DNA of 7,104 nt from Planctomycetota bacterium (GTDB lineage: Bacteria; Planctomycetota; Planctomycetia; Pirellulales; Thermoguttaceae): the NCBI GenBank assembly GCA_015661985.1, contig DQVB01000628.1, positions 1 through 7,104 of the forward strand. Direction: 5' to 3'. Of this stretch, positions 6,584 to 7,104 are shown piece after piece. The position numbers and the translations under genes were made by a program. The notes under the pieces are model-generated. The model did no database searches and had not been told where the DNA came from. It worked only from the letters and a program-made list of their open reading frames with translations. Each line of letters opens with the position of its first letter. The stretch's first letter is position 1.

Positions 6584-6637
6584 TTGACATTTTCATGCCG
6601 GCACGGCCGGTTGACATTTTCATGCCGGCACGGCCGG
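6584..6637. repeat. Perfect 27-bp tandem duplication
   Basis: Two identical, directly adjacent 27-bp units (6584-6610 and 6611-6637). Each begins TTGACATTTTCATGCC and ends GGCACGGCCGG, containing the short dyad CCGGC-ACG-GCCGG. The AT-rich head and GC-rich tail differ from the surroundings. Since 27 is a multiple of three, the minus strand reads as a repeated GRAGMKMST-like peptide, but no credible gene surrounds it. TTGACA resembles a -35 box, though neither copy has a -10 at proper spacing. Possible roles are a transposase-binding end repeat or a plain duplication. Confidence 0.95.
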
Positions 6638-6670
6638 CCGGTGTTAGTTTTTCTCTACATGCCACGGCGG

Positions 6671-6964
6671 TCAGCCGAGCACGAACCGCAGGCGTTTGCG
6701 CCCCAGCTGGTTCGTTAGCGGCACCGTCGGGGCCTCGTGCCCCAGGTCGGCCACCACCAACTGCCGTATCGGGCCTTCATACCCGGGCAGTTGGACCCGC
6801 TGATCCAGAATCCGGGGCGTCCGGTACCGACGCTGCACGCGCTCCAGTTCGATCCGCCGCCACGCCGACGCCGGCGCGGAGCCGATCTGGTGAAGTAGCT
6901 TCTGCGAGCGACGCCGCAGCGTGGTATACCGGGGAACAGTTTGAAATCTCCTAACGCGGCCCAT
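6671..6964 (-). pseudogene. DDE transposase fragment, truncated at both ends
   Basis: On the minus strand an open frame gives, in order, FQTVPRYTTLRRRSQKLLHQ, SAWRRIELERVQRRYRTPR, VQLPGYEGPIRQLVVADLGH and EAPTVPLTNQL. The order 'TLRRR...LL', 'SAWRR', 'YRTP', 'GYxGxIRQ', 'LGHExPT', 'LLTN' is that of the middle of a large family of IS4-like DDE transposases common in planctomycetes, as I recall it. Homology-like sequence starts around 6960 and ends at about 6710, after TNQL; a stop follows at 6673-6671. The catalytic N-terminal half and the C-terminal end (normally continuing with a 'RYxxRMxIE' stretch) are missing. The frame stays open upstream to 7066, but that part translates the palindromic element and is not transposase. 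About 95 of an expected 400 or more residues remain, so it is a relic. Confidence 0.78.
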
Positions 6965-6976
6965 CGGCCACAACGA

Positions 6977-7009
6977 CGTAGCCGCGTCGTAGCCGCGTCG
7001 TAGCCGCGT
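6977..7009. repeat. Three tandem copies of an 11-bp unit
   Basis: CGTAGCCGCGT occurs three times without a gap (6977-6987, 6988-6998, 6999-7009). The last copy is the left end of the palindromic element at 6999-7051. The unit therefore equals the GTAG tetranucleotide plus the first six bases of the left hairpin, so these look like duplicated element heads. The minus-strand frame crossing them is not coding. Confidence 0.95.
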
Positions 7010-7051
7010 CTCTCCGAGACGCGGTGTCCGTCTCGGAGAGACGGACCTACG
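6999..7051. repeat. REPIN/BIME-like element: two inverted GTAG-led hairpins
   Basis: Two perfect hairpins sit one base apart. Hairpin 1 pairs CCGCGTCTC (7004-7012) with GAGACGCGG (7016-7024) around TCC. Hairpin 2 pairs GTCCGTCTC (7026-7034) with GAGACGGAC (7038-7046) around GGA. GTAG (7000-7003) directly precedes hairpin 1 on the plus strand, and GTAG (7050-7047) directly precedes hairpin 2 on the minus strand, so the two are inverted copies of one unit. The arms match at 20 of 26 positions. The six differences are the three outer base pairs of each stem (CCG/CGG against GTC/GAC), so pairing is kept while sequence differs. A GTAG-type tetranucleotide followed by a palindrome, arranged as inverted pairs, is the known design of REP/REPIN elements mobilised by RAYT (Y1) transposases. 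No RAYT gene lies in this window. Confidence 0.72.
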
Positions 7052-7104
7052 TGGGGGCCGCCACACCCGGAAAAACCGAACTGCTCGCGGTATGAACCGA
7101 ATCC

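Noticed and set aside
6273..6665. Minus-strand frame of 130 codons across the 27-bp repeat, with a repeated GRAGMKMS peptide
   Set aside because: The peptide repeat only reflects a 27-bp unit divisible by three. The rest is Gly/Arg/His-rich with no recognisable domain and no good ribosome site.
6977..7051. CRISPR array or intrinsic terminator at the palindromic repeats
   Set aside because: The 11-bp units have no spacers between them, ruling out CRISPR. The hairpins lack a T-tract and no intact gene ends nearby.

Overview
The window is GC-rich bacterial DNA that reads most like a planctomycete, probably Pirellulales. This is judged from protein style only: a Tat-exported Gfo/Idh/MocA oxidoreductase, a large thioredoxin-like lipoprotein, a Tat-type PIG-L deacetylase relic and IS630-type and DDE transposase pieces. 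No rRNA, tRNA or other marker gene is present to fix the taxon.

Layout from left to right. Bases 1-136 (minus) hold the first 45 codons of an IS630-like transposase that runs off the left edge. Bases 253-790 (minus) hold a broken PIG-L deacetylase, with one frameshift and one internal deletion that removes the middle of the enzyme. Bases 946-2268 (minus) encode a predicted lipoprotein with a C-terminal TlpA/thioredoxin domain (WCAPC). Bases 2546-3391 (minus) encode a LOG-family protein (PGGFGTLDE). A 322-base divergent region follows. Bases 3714-4829 (plus) encode a polytopic membrane protein of unknown function that faintly resembles GT-C glycosyltransferases. Bases 4925-6289 (plus) encode the Tat-signalled Gfo/Idh/MocA oxidoreductase, with a good candidate promoter overlapping the stop codon of the membrane gene.

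From 6290 to the right edge I see no intact gene. The stretch is accessory or decayed DNA: a weak hairpin, a perfect 27-bp tandem duplication, a DDE transposase fragment cut at both ends, and a compact palindromic element at 6977-7051. That element is two 9-bp hairpins in inverted orientation, each led by GTAG, with three copies of an 11-bp unit at the left border. It has the architecture of a REPIN/BIME (paired REP sequences mobilised by RAYT transposases) and is the most interesting non-coding structure in the window.

The intact genes do not form an obvious single pathway. The lipoprotein and the oxidoreductase are both predicted to act outside the cytoplasm, while the LOG protein is cytoplasmic. 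Both ends of the window carry mobile-element debris next to decaying genes, so the conserved core is roughly 946-6289. I found no convincing new multi-gene system, CRISPR array or RNA gene.
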